Assembly: GCF_048060095.1 (NCBI RefSeq)
Contig: NZ_JBLUOA010000001.1
Coordinates: forward strand, 124,001 to 188,000
Direction: 5' to 3'
DNA from: JBLUOA01 sp048060095
GTDB taxonomy: Bacteria > Pseudomonadota > Alphaproteobacteria > Rhodobacterales > Rhodobacteraceae
Length of the DNA: 64,000 nucleotides
Shown: in pieces, positions 18,182-26,308 of the stretch
Numbering within the stretch: position 1 is the stretch's first letter
Layout of the letters: every line of letters starts with the position of its first letter
Translations under genes and position numbers: made by a program
Notes under the pieces: model-generated
Told to the model about the DNA's origin: nothing
The model's input: only the letters and a program-made list of their open reading frames with translations
Databases searched by the model: none

Positions 18182-19330
18182 TCAGATAGCGGTCCCGATC
18201 TTGGTGGCGGCCCAGCCTTCAACCTTGGCGATGTCCGTGGGATTGGCACCTCCCCAGAAACATCCGGCGTAGAGGTCGGCATTCAACGCCTCGCCACCCC
18301 GCCCGGCAAGCAATCGAAGGGTTTGCTGCGGATCAAGAGCTCCGTTATATCCCGACGCCTGCCAAACCTCAGCACCATCAACGCGAAGCGTCGCCGTCTG
18401 TGCAATCGCATCAAAGCTAAGGGTGAAGACATGTGGCCCGATTAGGTCCGCGTTCCCCTCGATTTCTGCAGCGCCAAGATTGCTGCCGTTGATCCGCCCA
18501 CGAAACCCTCCGCCGACGCCGGCATCAAGCTGATAGTTGGCATTGGCGGAATCGAGTGACACCAACGCATCATTCGACCCGCCAACGCCCTTGATGTTGG
18601 CCGCGATACAGACGGAATGTGTCGCCGGAACGGGCAGGTCGGGCAGGTTCAAAAACCTGTTGGTCCCGTCACCTGCGATATAGCTGTGCGACCCGTTGGT
18701 CTGATAAACCGGCCGCGCGCTGGCGGCGGATTGATAGACGTGGTGGCCAGGCAAGCGCCGCAGCGAAGGCGCTGTGAATTCGACGAAATCACCCGCGCTG
18801 CCGGAGTTCGTGCCAAGCCGGAACTCCCCTGACGTAGCGGTCGCGCGCAAAACGACCTGGGTCGTCCCGCTGCCGCTGAACCCGCCGCGCCCACCACCAT
18901 CACCGATGGAAAAACCGATCATATGGTAAGCGCTGCCGCCCTGTTGGTCGATCGTGTCCCAGGTCGCGATATAATACGCGCCGACCTCAAGACCCGAAAC
19001 GGCAAACCGGGCCTGCGCCTCGGCGGCAACGTCGGATTCGATCCGGTATACCCCGTCAGTAAGCGTCAGCGGACCGTTCGCGCCGACCCAACCTGTCAGG
19101 AAATCGCCGGTCACTAGCTCTGCCCCGCGGGATAGCTTTTGGGATGTGTCCAGCATCAACCCAACCGGATCGCCCGCGCTGGTGACAGGCGTTTTTCCGG
19201 CACTGTCCTGAAACAGCGTCGCGGGGTCTGAGGCATCGAACACCCCAAAGGGGTGAAGCGACGCCGGATGAAATGACGCCGCCCGCCGTCGCGTCGCAAG
19301 CGCCATCAGGCCAAGGTCAATTCCAACCAT
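18182..19330 (-). CDS. GTA head-spike fibre-like (GhsB/Rcc01080-like) phage structural protein
   Basis: The 382-residue protein opens with a short charged segment and then the phrase FDASDPATLFQDSAGKTPV, recurrent in alphaproteobacterial phage and gene-transfer-agent fibre proteins. The middle part (about 85-190) resembles a carbohydrate-binding jelly roll. The C-terminal half (about 210-382) has the strand pattern of a LamG/concanavalin-type domain (HVFTLSFDAIAQTATLRVDGAEVW). The small gene upstream belongs to the Rcc01079 spike-base type and overlaps it by one base (TAATG). The order matches ghsA-ghsB of Rhodobacter capsulatus, where the head spike binds capsule. The fibre identity rests on synteny and pattern, not on alignment. 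Confidence 0.62.
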   Translation of the reverse strand: MVGIDLGLMALATRRRAASFHPASLHPFGVFDASDPATLFQDSAGKTPVTSAGDPVGLMLDTSQKLSRGAELVTGDFLTGWVGANGPLTLTDGVYRIESDVAAEAQARFAVSGLEVGAYYIATWDTIDQQGGSAYHMIGFSIGDGGGRGGFSGSGTTQVVLRATATSGEFRLGTNSGSAGDFVEFTAPSLRRLPGHHVYQSAASARPVYQTNGSHSYIAGDGTNRFLNLPDLPVPATHSVCIAANIKGVGGSNDALVSLDSANANYQLDAGVGGGFRGRINGSNLGAAEIEGNADLIGPHVFTLSFDAIAQTATLRVDGAEVWQASGYNGALDPQQTLRLLAGRGGEALNADLYAGCFWGGANPTDIAKVEGWAATKIGTAI

Positions 19331-19596
19331 TACGCGACCGTGAATGCGTGGATGCCGGTCGCAGTCGTGCCTGTCGCATTCACGCGCGACACGCCGACGG
19401 GAAAGATCATACCGTCGCCGACGGTCACGGTGCGGCTCTGTCCGGCAACGCTGACGAAGGACAGCGTGCCACCCGTTTCGATGAACAGTGCGATGGCGGT
19501 GTCGGCAAAATCAACGCTATCTGACGGCGTGACCGGCACGAGGTCGGTGGCAGGTCCGTTCAGCGATGGCGCGCGATTTTCGAAGGGGTTAGTCAT
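19330..19596 (-). CDS. GTA head-spike base-like (GhsA/Rcc01079 family) protein
   Basis: The 88-residue small protein has the layout of the Rcc01079 spike-base family: an opening NPFENRAPSLNGPATDL, then TPSDSVDFADTAIALFIETG, GGTLSFVSVAGQS, and a final VSRVNATGTTATGIHAF. A GGAGCTTCC site precedes the ATG. In Rhodobacter the homologous protein sits on the capsid of the gene transfer agent and anchors the fibre encoded by the next gene, which is exactly the arrangement here. No other capsid genes are nearby. That also matches Rhodobacter, where the spike genes lie away from the main GTA cluster. Confidence 0.68.
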   Translation of the reverse strand: MTNPFENRAPSLNGPATDLVPVTPSDSVDFADTAIALFIETGGTLSFVSVAGQSRTVTVGDGMIFPVGVSRVNATGTTATGIHAFTVA

Positions 19597-19749
19597 GTGG
19601 AAGCTCCTTATATTTACCCGGAAATTCAGGCGTCAGCCGCGTTTTGGGAAAGCAGGGTGGCCAACACCCAAATTTGCGGAAGGTATAGGTAAGGGGTTTC
19701 AACAGTGCGTTGCGGGACCGTCCGGTCGCATCAGCTGCGCGCAACGGCC

Positions 19750-20232
19750 TTAGCAGCGCTTGATGCCAAGTCGGATCAATTCCCGCCCGCGTATCCTGAA
19801 GTGGCCAGCGGTTCGGGTTCGTCCGGTTTCAAGATACCAACGCCGCAGGGGTTCGGGGTAGTGGGCGGCAATCACGTGCGACCAATATTCAAAATCACCG
19901 GGGCTGAGCGGGGTGCCGTAGTAGGACGGTCCGTGAAAACCGAACACCGTGTCGGGGTGAATGCAGGTCGACGGAAGACCCAGATACATCGTGCAGGACG
20001 ACAGGCAGACGCGTCCGCGAATTTCGATGGATTGTCCGCTGTTCCTTAGATCGCGTATCTGCTTGGCCCGTTGGCCAATCACCCCCCCGCGGTCGTTCGA
20101 GATAATCAGAACACCGTTGCTCTGCGCGTTTGCGGGCAGAGCGAACAGAAGCATGGCAGCCAGCGCCGCCAAGGTAAAACGCACCCCGATTGGACGCGCC
20201 AAATGCGCGCCGCCCCTTTGTCTAGCAGTCAT
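19750..20232 (-). CDS. Secreted protein of ClpP/crotonase-like fold, unknown function
   Basis: The 160-residue protein has an N-terminal signal (FTLAALAAMLLFALPANAQS). The mature part reads GVLIISNDRGGVIGQRAKQI, then the RVCLSSCTMYLGLPSTC cysteine cluster and HPDTVFGFHGPS. This resembles the periplasmic ClpP-like proteins grouped as COG3904, in which a conserved SxCT and a GFHG segment recur. The serine next to the cysteine could correspond to the ClpP nucleophile, but I cannot assign a catalytic set. It is monocistronic on the minus strand. The function is not known. Confidence 0.6.
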   Translation of the reverse strand: MTARQRGGAHLARPIGVRFTLAALAAMLLFALPANAQSNGVLIISNDRGGVIGQRAKQIRDLRNSGQSIEIRGRVCLSSCTMYLGLPSTCIHPDTVFGFHGPSYYGTPLSPGDFEYWSHVIAAHYPEPLRRWYLETGRTRTAGHFRIRGRELIRLGIKRC

Positions 20233-20486
20233 GTATTACCCCACGTGACGATCTTGCCGCCATGCTGGCAGCGGATCACCGGACTCCCCACCCGGATCGG
20301 ATGCAGTAGAGCGCCCGGTTGCTAAGTCAGGGTTACGTGTCGAGCTTAGCTCCCATGAAATCTGCCATCGTTTTTAACAAAACTCGCGCGGTCGCCGCGG
20401 TTGGCAGTGCTAACACCGTGCTTTCTGCTCGCATTCGCTGGTGACGCGTTTACACTCTCACTCCCAACGACCAATCGGGAGATTAT

Positions 20487-21128
20487 GTGTTGGACGAAGT
20501 AGTGGGGCAGAGCGGCACGCCGCCCTTGGACGATCTGATTTGCTGTCCGACATGCGACGCGCTTTACAAAGTGCGCCAGCCGGAGTTTGGCGAGCGTGCG
20601 GTATGCGCCCGCTGCCACACAAAGCTGATCGTGCCGCGCAGCAAAGCCGGGCTGCGGATCATCGCGCTGGCGGTGACGGTTGTGATCCTCGTGGTCAGCG
20701 CATCCGTCTTTCCGTTTCTGCGGGTAGAAGCAGGCGGCGCGACGAACGCAACCTCGATCCTTGATGCGGCGTTTGCCTTTACGGATGGACCGCTCTTGTT
20801 TCTGTCATTGCTTCTGGCGGCTTTGATCCTGTTCATCCCGTTGTGCCGGGTGCTGCTGGTCATCTACGTCCTCGTTCCTGTCGTGATGAACCGCCCCCCT
20901 GCGCGGCACGCAAAGCGCGCGTTCCTGATGTCAGAACGCCTGCGTGCGTGGTCCATGGCCGAGATTTTCGCAATCGGCTGCGCGGTCGCCCTCGTTAAAA
21001 TCACCGATCTCGCCAATGTCGCGTTTGGACCGGCGTTCTGGCTGTTCGCGCTGTTGGTGCTGGTGGTTGTGCTTCAGGATAATTTCATGTGCAGATGGTC
21101 AGTATGGAAGTCGCTGGAAACACGATAA
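20487..21128 (+). CDS. pqiA: Paraquat-inducible protein A, first half (PqiA domain)
   Basis: The start is a GTG at 20487 with GGGAGA upstream. The 213-residue protein has a rubredoxin-like zinc ribbon (CCPTCDALYKV ... CARCHTKL, residues about 13-48), followed by four hydrophobic segments as in each half of PqiA. In E. coli PqiA is one protein made of two such halves; here the second half is the next gene and overlaps this one by about 40 bp. PqiA is the inner-membrane part of the PqiABC lipid-transport bridge. Confidence 0.85.
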   Translation: MLDEVVGQSGTPPLDDLICCPTCDALYKVRQPEFGERAVCARCHTKLIVPRSKAGLRIIALAVTVVILVVSASVFPFLRVEAGGATNATSILDAAFAFTDGPLLFLSLLLAALILFIPLCRVLLVIYVLVPVVMNRPPARHAKRAFLMSERLRAWSMAEIFAIGCAVALVKITDLANVAFGPAFWLFALLVLVVVLQDNFMCRWSVWKSLETR

Positions 21129-21763
21129 AGCCGCCAACCGCGCGGGGGCAGGGGTTGCTTGGATGCACCCGCTGCGGTCGGGTGTGGAGGCCCGATGCGA
21201 CCTATTGCGGGCGCTGCGGCCAGACGCTGCAATCGCGGGATGGCAAAAGCCTTCAGCGGGTCTGGGCTTGGTGGATTGCGGGTGTTGTCTGCTACATCCC
21301 CGCGAACCTCGATCCGATGCTACGCACGCGCACGCTGGTTCAGGTTGAGGAAAACACGATCCTCGGCGGTGTGATCGAACTGATGCACCACGGCTCATAC
21401 GGGATCGCGTTCATCATTTTCGTGGCGAGCATCATTATTCCGCTGGGCAAGTTCATGGCGATTGCCATCCTCGCGCTGGGGGTCGGGCGTCAAACGCGGA
21501 TTGGGTCGCAGAAACGGCAAGTGCTGTATGAGGTCGTTGAATATATCGGTCGGTGGTCGATGATCGACGTCTTTGTCGTTGCGATCCTGTCATCGTTGGT
21601 GCAGTTGAATGTCCTCGCCGCAGTCAATCCCGGCCGGGCGAGCCTTTACTTTGCGCTTTCGGTGATCTTCACCATGCTCTCCGCGCAAAGCTTTGACTCG
21701 CGCCTGATCTGGGATACCGATCCTGATCGGCAAACAACCAACCCGAAGGAGCCAACACCGTGA
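21089..21763 (+). CDS. pqiA: Paraquat-inducible protein A, second half (PqiA domain)
   Basis: The protein (up to 224 residues) repeats the plan of its neighbour: a zinc ribbon (GCTRCGRVWRPDATYCGRCG) and four membrane segments. The start is uncertain: GTG 21089, ATG 21095 or ATG 21104 all fall inside the end of the first pqiA gene, and none has a clear ribosome-binding site, so translation is probably coupled. The final TGA overlaps the GTG of pqiB (GTGA). With the first half it should form the membrane complex that feeds lipids to PqiB. Confidence 0.85.
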   Translation: MQMVSMEVAGNTIKPPTARGQGLLGCTRCGRVWRPDATYCGRCGQTLQSRDGKSLQRVWAWWIAGVVCYIPANLDPMLRTRTLVQVEENTILGGVIELMHHGSYGIAFIIFVASIIIPLGKFMAIAILALGVGRQTRIGSQKRQVLYEVVEYIGRWSMIDVFVVAILSSLVQLNVLAAVNPGRASLYFALSVIFTMLSAQSFDSRLIWDTDPDRQTTNPKEPTP

Positions 21764-23844
21764 GCCAATCGCCGCCAGAGGTCCCGATCGAACCGCGTCG
21801 CAAATCCTTGCGCGACGTTGTGTCGATCGTTTGGCTGGTCCCGATCCTCGCGCTTTTGGTCGCGTTGGGGATCGGCATTCAAACCTATGCGGATCGCGGC
21901 CCGCTGATTGAGATTTCGTTTGAGAATGCGTCAGGCGTGACCGCCGGGCAGACGGAACTGCGCTACCGCGACGTCGCCGTCGGCGTGGTCGAAGAGGTGA
22001 CGTTCACCGAGTCGCTTGAACAGGTGCTTGTGAAAGTGCGGCTCGACAAAACGGTTCGCCAGTTCGTCGACAGCGATGCGGAGTTTTGGATCGTGCGGCC
22101 ACAGGTATCGACCCGCGGGATTTCCGGCCTCGATACCGTTCTGTCGGGCGTCTATATCGCTGGCAGTTGGGACGATCAGCCCGATGGTCTCACCACCGAA
22201 TTTCGCGGCGCGTCGGATGCGCCGATAACGCAATTCGACCGTGACGGCGTGCGGATACAGTTGCGAAGCGTGGATGACAGCGGGCTGACCGAAAACACGC
22301 CGATTGTCTATAAGGGGATCGAAGTCGGGCGCGTCGGCTCTGCCCAGATCGCGCAGGATGGGTCATCCGTCGTGGCTGACGCGGTGATCTTCCAGCCGCA
22401 TGATCGCTTAATCAGCTCCGCGACGCGGTTTTGGGACACGTCCGGGTTCAGCCTGAAACTGGGTGCTGCAGGGGCTGAGATTGACTTTAGCTCCGTCGCG
22501 TCGCTGGTATCGGGTGGTATCACCTTCGATACGATTGTGTCGGGCGGGGACGCCCTACAACCCGGCGATACGTTTGACGTTTACGCGGACGAGGCTGGCG
22601 CGCGCAGCAGCGTCTTCGCCGGGCCAGAGGGTGAAACGCTATCGCTTTCCGTTCTGTTTGAAGACAACATCTCCGGCCTGAAACCCGACGCGGCGGTCGA
22701 ACTGAATGGCCTGAAAATCGGCACGGTGTCGAATCTAAACGGTCTTGTTGACCCGGAACGGTTTGGCGACCAGAACGTGCGGCTTCTTGCGACCCTCGTG
22801 ATCCGCCCGACCCGCCTTGGCTTGCCGGACGAGGTGACGCCGGATAGTGCGCTTGAATTCTTCAGCGAACAGGTGCGCGACGGCCTTCGGGCGCGGCTGG
22901 CATCGGCGAGCCTTTTGACCGGTGGGTTGAAGGTCGAACTGGTGCCCGTCGACAATATCCCGGTTGAGGAAATGGACCTCGACTTTGATCCTTACCCGCG
23001 CATCCCCAGCACCGAAAATCAGATTGCCGATGTTTCGGCAACCGCAGAGGGCGTGTTCCAGCGGATCAACAACCTGCCGATTGAGGAGTTGCTCGACAGC
23101 GCGATCACTTTGATCGATTCCACGAACGCGGTTGTGAATAACGACGATCTACGCGCCGCGCCCGAAGAACTGCGGGCGCTGCTAAGCGAGGCGAGGGAGC
23201 TTGTCGGATCGGACAGCGCGCAGTCCTTGCCGGATAACTTGAATGCGACAATTGCCGAAATCGACGCGCTGATCGCTGAGATCAATGAACAAGGCACTGT
23301 TGAACGCCTGCTGAACGCGGTCGATGCCGCGGCGAAGGCGGGGGAGGGCGTCAGCACGGCCGTCGAAGGCGTGCCCGCCCTGATCGAAGATCTGCAAGCC
23401 GTTGCTGGCCGGGCAAAGGAATTGCCGCTGACCGAACTGGCCGAGGAACTGACAACCCTCGTCAAAACCGCCGATGAGGTGATCGGAACCGAGGACGCCA
23501 AAGCGCTTCCCGGCGCGCTCAATACGGCGCTTGCCGAAGTCGAAGCAACCCTCGCCGAACTTCGCGAAGGTGGTGTGGTGGATAATGTGAACGCGACCCT
23601 CGGTTCCGCCCGCGAGGCGGCGGATTCCGTGTCTGCGGCGAGTGATCGATTGCCTGAAATCGTGGATCGGCTGGCGGCGGTTCTTAATCAAGCAAGCGCA
23701 ACGCTGTCTGATTATGACGGGGATTCCGATCTTAACCGTGGCGCACGCGCGGCCATTGCGGATATCCGCAAGGCAGCCGAAGCGGTCGCGTCCCTCGCGC
23801 GGGCAATCGAACGCCGCCCCAATTCCTTAGTGACTGGCAGGTGA
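21760..23844 (+). CDS. pqiB: MCE-domain intermembrane lipid transport protein PqiB
   Basis: The 694-residue protein has a cytoplasmic N-terminus, one membrane segment (about residues 24-46) and three MCE domains. The domains start near ISFENASGVTAGQTELRYRD (about 50), IQLRSVDDSGLTENTPIVYK (about 165) and LSVLFEDNISGLKPDAAVEL (about 290). From about residue 410 to the end it is a long helical, Ala/Glu/Leu-rich arm. In E. coli PqiB (546 residues) a shorter arm forms a needle across the periplasm. Here the arm includes a near-duplicate of about 100 residues (LPDNLNATIAEIDALIAEI against LPGALNTALAEVEATLAEL). The GTG start has GAAGGAG upstream. Confidence 0.9.
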   Translation: MSQSPPEVPIEPRRKSLRDVVSIVWLVPILALLVALGIGIQTYADRGPLIEISFENASGVTAGQTELRYRDVAVGVVEEVTFTESLEQVLVKVRLDKTVRQFVDSDAEFWIVRPQVSTRGISGLDTVLSGVYIAGSWDDQPDGLTTEFRGASDAPITQFDRDGVRIQLRSVDDSGLTENTPIVYKGIEVGRVGSAQIAQDGSSVVADAVIFQPHDRLISSATRFWDTSGFSLKLGAAGAEIDFSSVASLVSGGITFDTIVSGGDALQPGDTFDVYADEAGARSSVFAGPEGETLSLSVLFEDNISGLKPDAAVELNGLKIGTVSNLNGLVDPERFGDQNVRLLATLVIRPTRLGLPDEVTPDSALEFFSEQVRDGLRARLASASLLTGGLKVELVPVDNIPVEEMDLDFDPYPRIPSTENQIADVSATAEGVFQRINNLPIEELLDSAITLIDSTNAVVNNDDLRAAPEELRALLSEARELVGSDSAQSLPDNLNATIAEIDALIAEINEQGTVERLLNAVDAAAKAGEGVSTAVEGVPALIEDLQAVAGRAKELPLTELAEELTTLVKTADEVIGTEDAKALPGALNTALAEVEATLAELREGGVVDNVNATLGSAREAADSVSAASDRLPEIVDRLAAVLNQASATLSDYDGDSDLNRGARAAIADIRKAAEAVASLARAIERRPNSLVTGR

Positions 23845-23848
23845 TGAA

Positions 23849-24418
23849 ATGACCAAGTTTTTCCCGACCGTTCTGATCGCGCTTCTGCCGATCCTCACCG
23901 CTTGTGGCGGAGGGGAGATCCTGCGCTATCCCGTTCCGGCCATCGAACCCGAGGAACGCGTGAACGTCGGGTTCCGCACGATTGAGGTGCGCGAAGTGGC
24001 GTTGCCCCGCTACGCGGAAGAAGAAGAGATTTTTCAGCGTATCGAAGGCGGCGCGCTAACCAGCACTGCGAAAACGCTTTGGGCGGATGATCCGGCGCGG
24101 TCCGTGACACTCGCGCTTGCCCGACATCTTGGCACGCTTTCGACCGCAACCGTCGCATCAGAACCTTGGCCGTTTGAAGAACGCCCCAGCGTCCGGGTTG
24201 AGGTGCGCGTCGAAGATATGCTCGCCGATAGTGACGGTCGGTTTCGCATGACGGGGCAGTATTTCGTCGCGCCGACAGATGGTCGCCGGGGCCGTGATGG
24301 CCGCTTTGACCTGTCGGCACCCATCGCTCCTGACAGCGGTATCGCAGGGACAGCGGATGCGCGGGCGGCGGTGGTCCTTGACCTCGCCCGTCAGATCGCG
24401 CGGGACGGGTTGCGCTAG
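23849..24418 (+). CDS. pqiC: PqiC-like outer-membrane lipoprotein
   Basis: The 189-residue protein starts with a lipoprotein signal (FFPTVLIALLPILTAC, lipobox LTAC). The mature domain belongs to the ABC-transport auxiliary lipoprotein family: RTIEVREVALPRYAEEEEI, ARHLGTLSTATV and VEVRVEDMLADSDGRF, in the order seen in PqiC/YmbA. It should cap the PqiB needle at the outer membrane. It lies 4 bp after pqiB and ends the operon. The two frames across it on the minus strand are shadows. Confidence 0.85.
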   Translation: MTKFFPTVLIALLPILTACGGGEILRYPVPAIEPEERVNVGFRTIEVREVALPRYAEEEEIFQRIEGGALTSTAKTLWADDPARSVTLALARHLGTLSTATVASEPWPFEERPSVRVEVRVEDMLADSDGRFRMTGQYFVAPTDGRRGRDGRFDLSAPIAPDSGIAGTADARAAVVLDLARQIARDGLR

Positions 24419-24421
24419 GGT

Positions 24422-24889
24422 CTACAATGCCGGTTTGGTCAGCATGATCCAGATGATCGCGAGCACCGCAATAAACGCGGGGATGCCGCAGGCAAACCAT
24501 ATGCGAAACAACCGGTAGTATCGGGGCGGCAGCGCGGCGCCCTGATCCCGCGCCTCAACCGCCAGCTTGTGCATCTGTATCTGTATCCAGACGACGGGCA
24601 GCCAGAAGATACCGACGAAGACGTAAAGCCCAAGCGATAGCAGCACCCAGCCTTCCCATAACGGCCATCCCGCAACATGCGCGAGCAAAACCCCGGTGAC
24701 CGGTTGCGCAATCGCCGCGGTCGCGGTGAACACCGTATCCGCCAGAACGACGATCCCGGCGACATGGGCGATCAGGGTCGGGTCATCGCTTCGGTGTGCG
24801 ATCAGCATGAAGAACGCGATTCCCGCCCCGGTCCCAAGCAGGACGCACGCGCCGACGACGTGAAGGAACAACAGCGGTTCATACATCAC
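24422..24889 (-). CDS. DUF2269 family membrane protein
   Basis: The 155-residue protein is almost entirely hydrophobic, with four predicted segments. It has the DUF2269 pattern: EPLLFLHVVGACVLLGTGAG near the start, then FTATAAIAQPVTGVLL and LYVFVGIFWLPVVWIQIQM. The histidine and glycine-rich first helix are conserved in the family. Its function is unknown. It overlaps the SDR-DoxX gene by four bases (ATGA), so the two are made together. That partnership is recurrent in proteobacteria in my recollection, which I cannot check here. Confidence 0.85.
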   Translation of the reverse strand: MMYEPLLFLHVVGACVLLGTGAGIAFFMLIAHRSDDPTLIAHVAGIVVLADTVFTATAAIAQPVTGVLLAHVAGWPLWEGWVLLSLGLYVFVGIFWLPVVWIQIQMHKLAVEARDQGAALPPRYYRLFRIWFACGIPAFIAVLAIIWIMLTKPAL

Positions 24890-26187
24890 CGCTCCTCCAA
24901 TATCGCGAGAACGAACAGGACGAGGATGATCGTCGGCACGACTTTTAGGAGTGGACCAAGCGGATCAAGCCACAGCCCCGGCACCCACACAGTCGCCCCG
25001 ATCAGGTAAGCCAAGGACAGCACAATCATCCCAACACACGCCCGCCGCGCCCAAGGGCGCACAAGCACCGCGCATCCGAGCGCGATGTCGAAAGCAGCGC
25101 CCGCACCGACGGCGGTGGTGGCGAAACCGGATGATAGGCCGTTTGCCATCAATACCTGTTTTGCTTCGTCGAACTGAAAGACACCGATAACCCCGGACGC
25201 GATCCAGAACAGCGAAAGCGCGGCAATTGCGAGGGGCAGAAGCAGGAACAGCCGGGCAAACCAGCGATCCTGCGTCGTCGCGGGGATCGAAGCGAGCGTT
25301 TCGGCAAAGGACAAGCATGGCGTGCCGCCCGCCGCGATCCATGCGGTGGGATCGCCCGCTATGCCGTCTTCAAGCGCCTGCAATGCCGTGCTGCGGAACG
25401 GTGAGCGCCAGCCAAGCCAGCCAAGAGCATCGGCGCAGCGCCCAACAACGCGCACGAGCGGCTTGGGCAGCGTCAAACGGGTGCGCCATTCCGAATAGCC
25501 GAGCCACTGGCGCATCATGTTCGTGACGGTTGCGAAATCCTGCGTGCCGCTCTCCGTCAGATCGGCGATGGTCTTCGGCGCGATGTTCCCCTGCGCGGCC
25601 TGAACCACCGCATCGGCAACATCGTCAAGCGCGACAGTCTGAACCGGAGTCTCCGGCAGAACATCAATACCGATACCGGGCATCGCGGCACTCGCCCGTA
25701 GCAACGCGGTGCCGCCATAGGCTTGCGCCCCGATCACGAGCGTCGGTCGCAGGATGATCCAATCCAACCCCGACTCCATCAAAACCTGATCGCCGCGCGC
25801 CTTCGTCCGCATGAAGTCGGTTGAGGCGTCACTTGACACCCCGGCAGCGGAAATCTGGATGAATTTGGCGTTCTTGGGCATCGCTTCTGTAAGACGCTCA
25901 ATCGCCGTCTCGTGGATCGCGGTCAGATCGTCGCGCAACCCGGTCTGCAATGCGCCAGAGGCGTTGACGATTACGCTGACCCCCGCAAGGTCTGCCGCCC
26001 ACGTTTCCACCGAAGTCGTCGCAATATCGCGGGCCAGCCAATCAACGCCGGGATTGCTGCGCTGCCCCTTGGCCAAGGATCGCCCGACGCTGACAACGTG
26101 AAACCCCGCCCGCGTCAGTGCGCGAATACAGGCCGCGCCGATCAGGCCGTAACCCCCCAGAACGACGGCAGTTTGCTTTTGACCCAT
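24886..26187 (-). CDS. SDR-type NAD(P)-binding protein fused to a DoxX-like membrane domain
   Basis: The 433-residue protein has two parts. Residues 1-280 form an extended-SDR/NAD(P)H-binding domain with GGYGLIG (11-17), SVGRSLA after the second strand, NASGALQ, and ISAAGVS in the catalytic region; the Tyr-x3-Lys pair is not obvious, so it may bind nucleotide without classical dehydrogenase chemistry. Residues about 300-433 contain four membrane segments of the DoxX-like type. It is co-transcribed with the downstream DUF2269 gene. A redox or quinone-linked membrane role is plausible but not shown by the sequence. Confidence 0.8.
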   Translation of the reverse strand: MGQKQTAVVLGGYGLIGAACIRALTRAGFHVVSVGRSLAKGQRSNPGVDWLARDIATTSVETWAADLAGVSVIVNASGALQTGLRDDLTAIHETAIERLTEAMPKNAKFIQISAAGVSSDASTDFMRTKARGDQVLMESGLDWIILRPTLVIGAQAYGGTALLRASAAMPGIGIDVLPETPVQTVALDDVADAVVQAAQGNIAPKTIADLTESGTQDFATVTNMMRQWLGYSEWRTRLTLPKPLVRVVGRCADALGWLGWRSPFRSTALQALEDGIAGDPTAWIAAGGTPCLSFAETLASIPATTQDRWFARLFLLLPLAIAALSLFWIASGVIGVFQFDEAKQVLMANGLSSGFATTAVGAGAAFDIALGCAVLVRPWARRACVGMIVLSLAYLIGATVWVPGLWLDPLGPLLKVVPTIILVLFVLAILEER

Positions 26188-26258
26188 ATGCCCAACTCGC
26201 CCGTTACTTTCGTGAAATCCCTACCGAAACGGGGCGCGAAAGGAAAAGCAATTCGCAC

Positions 26259-26291
26259 AAAAAAAAGGCCGCCGGTGGAATGCCGGCGGCC
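26259..26291 (-). terminator. Rho-independent terminator of the peptide-binding-protein transcript
   Basis: GGCCGCCGG and CCGGCGGCC form a perfect 9-bp stem around a seven-base loop. Eight A residues on the plus strand become the U-run of the minus-strand transcript. It lies about 18 bp after the stop of the binding-protein gene. Confidence 0.9.
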
Positions 26292-26308
26292 AAGTTCAGG
26301 GAGAATGC

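Noticed and set aside
18182..20232. A prophage
   Set aside because: Only spike-like genes are phage-related; no integrase, terminase, capsid or lysis genes and no attachment repeats are seen.
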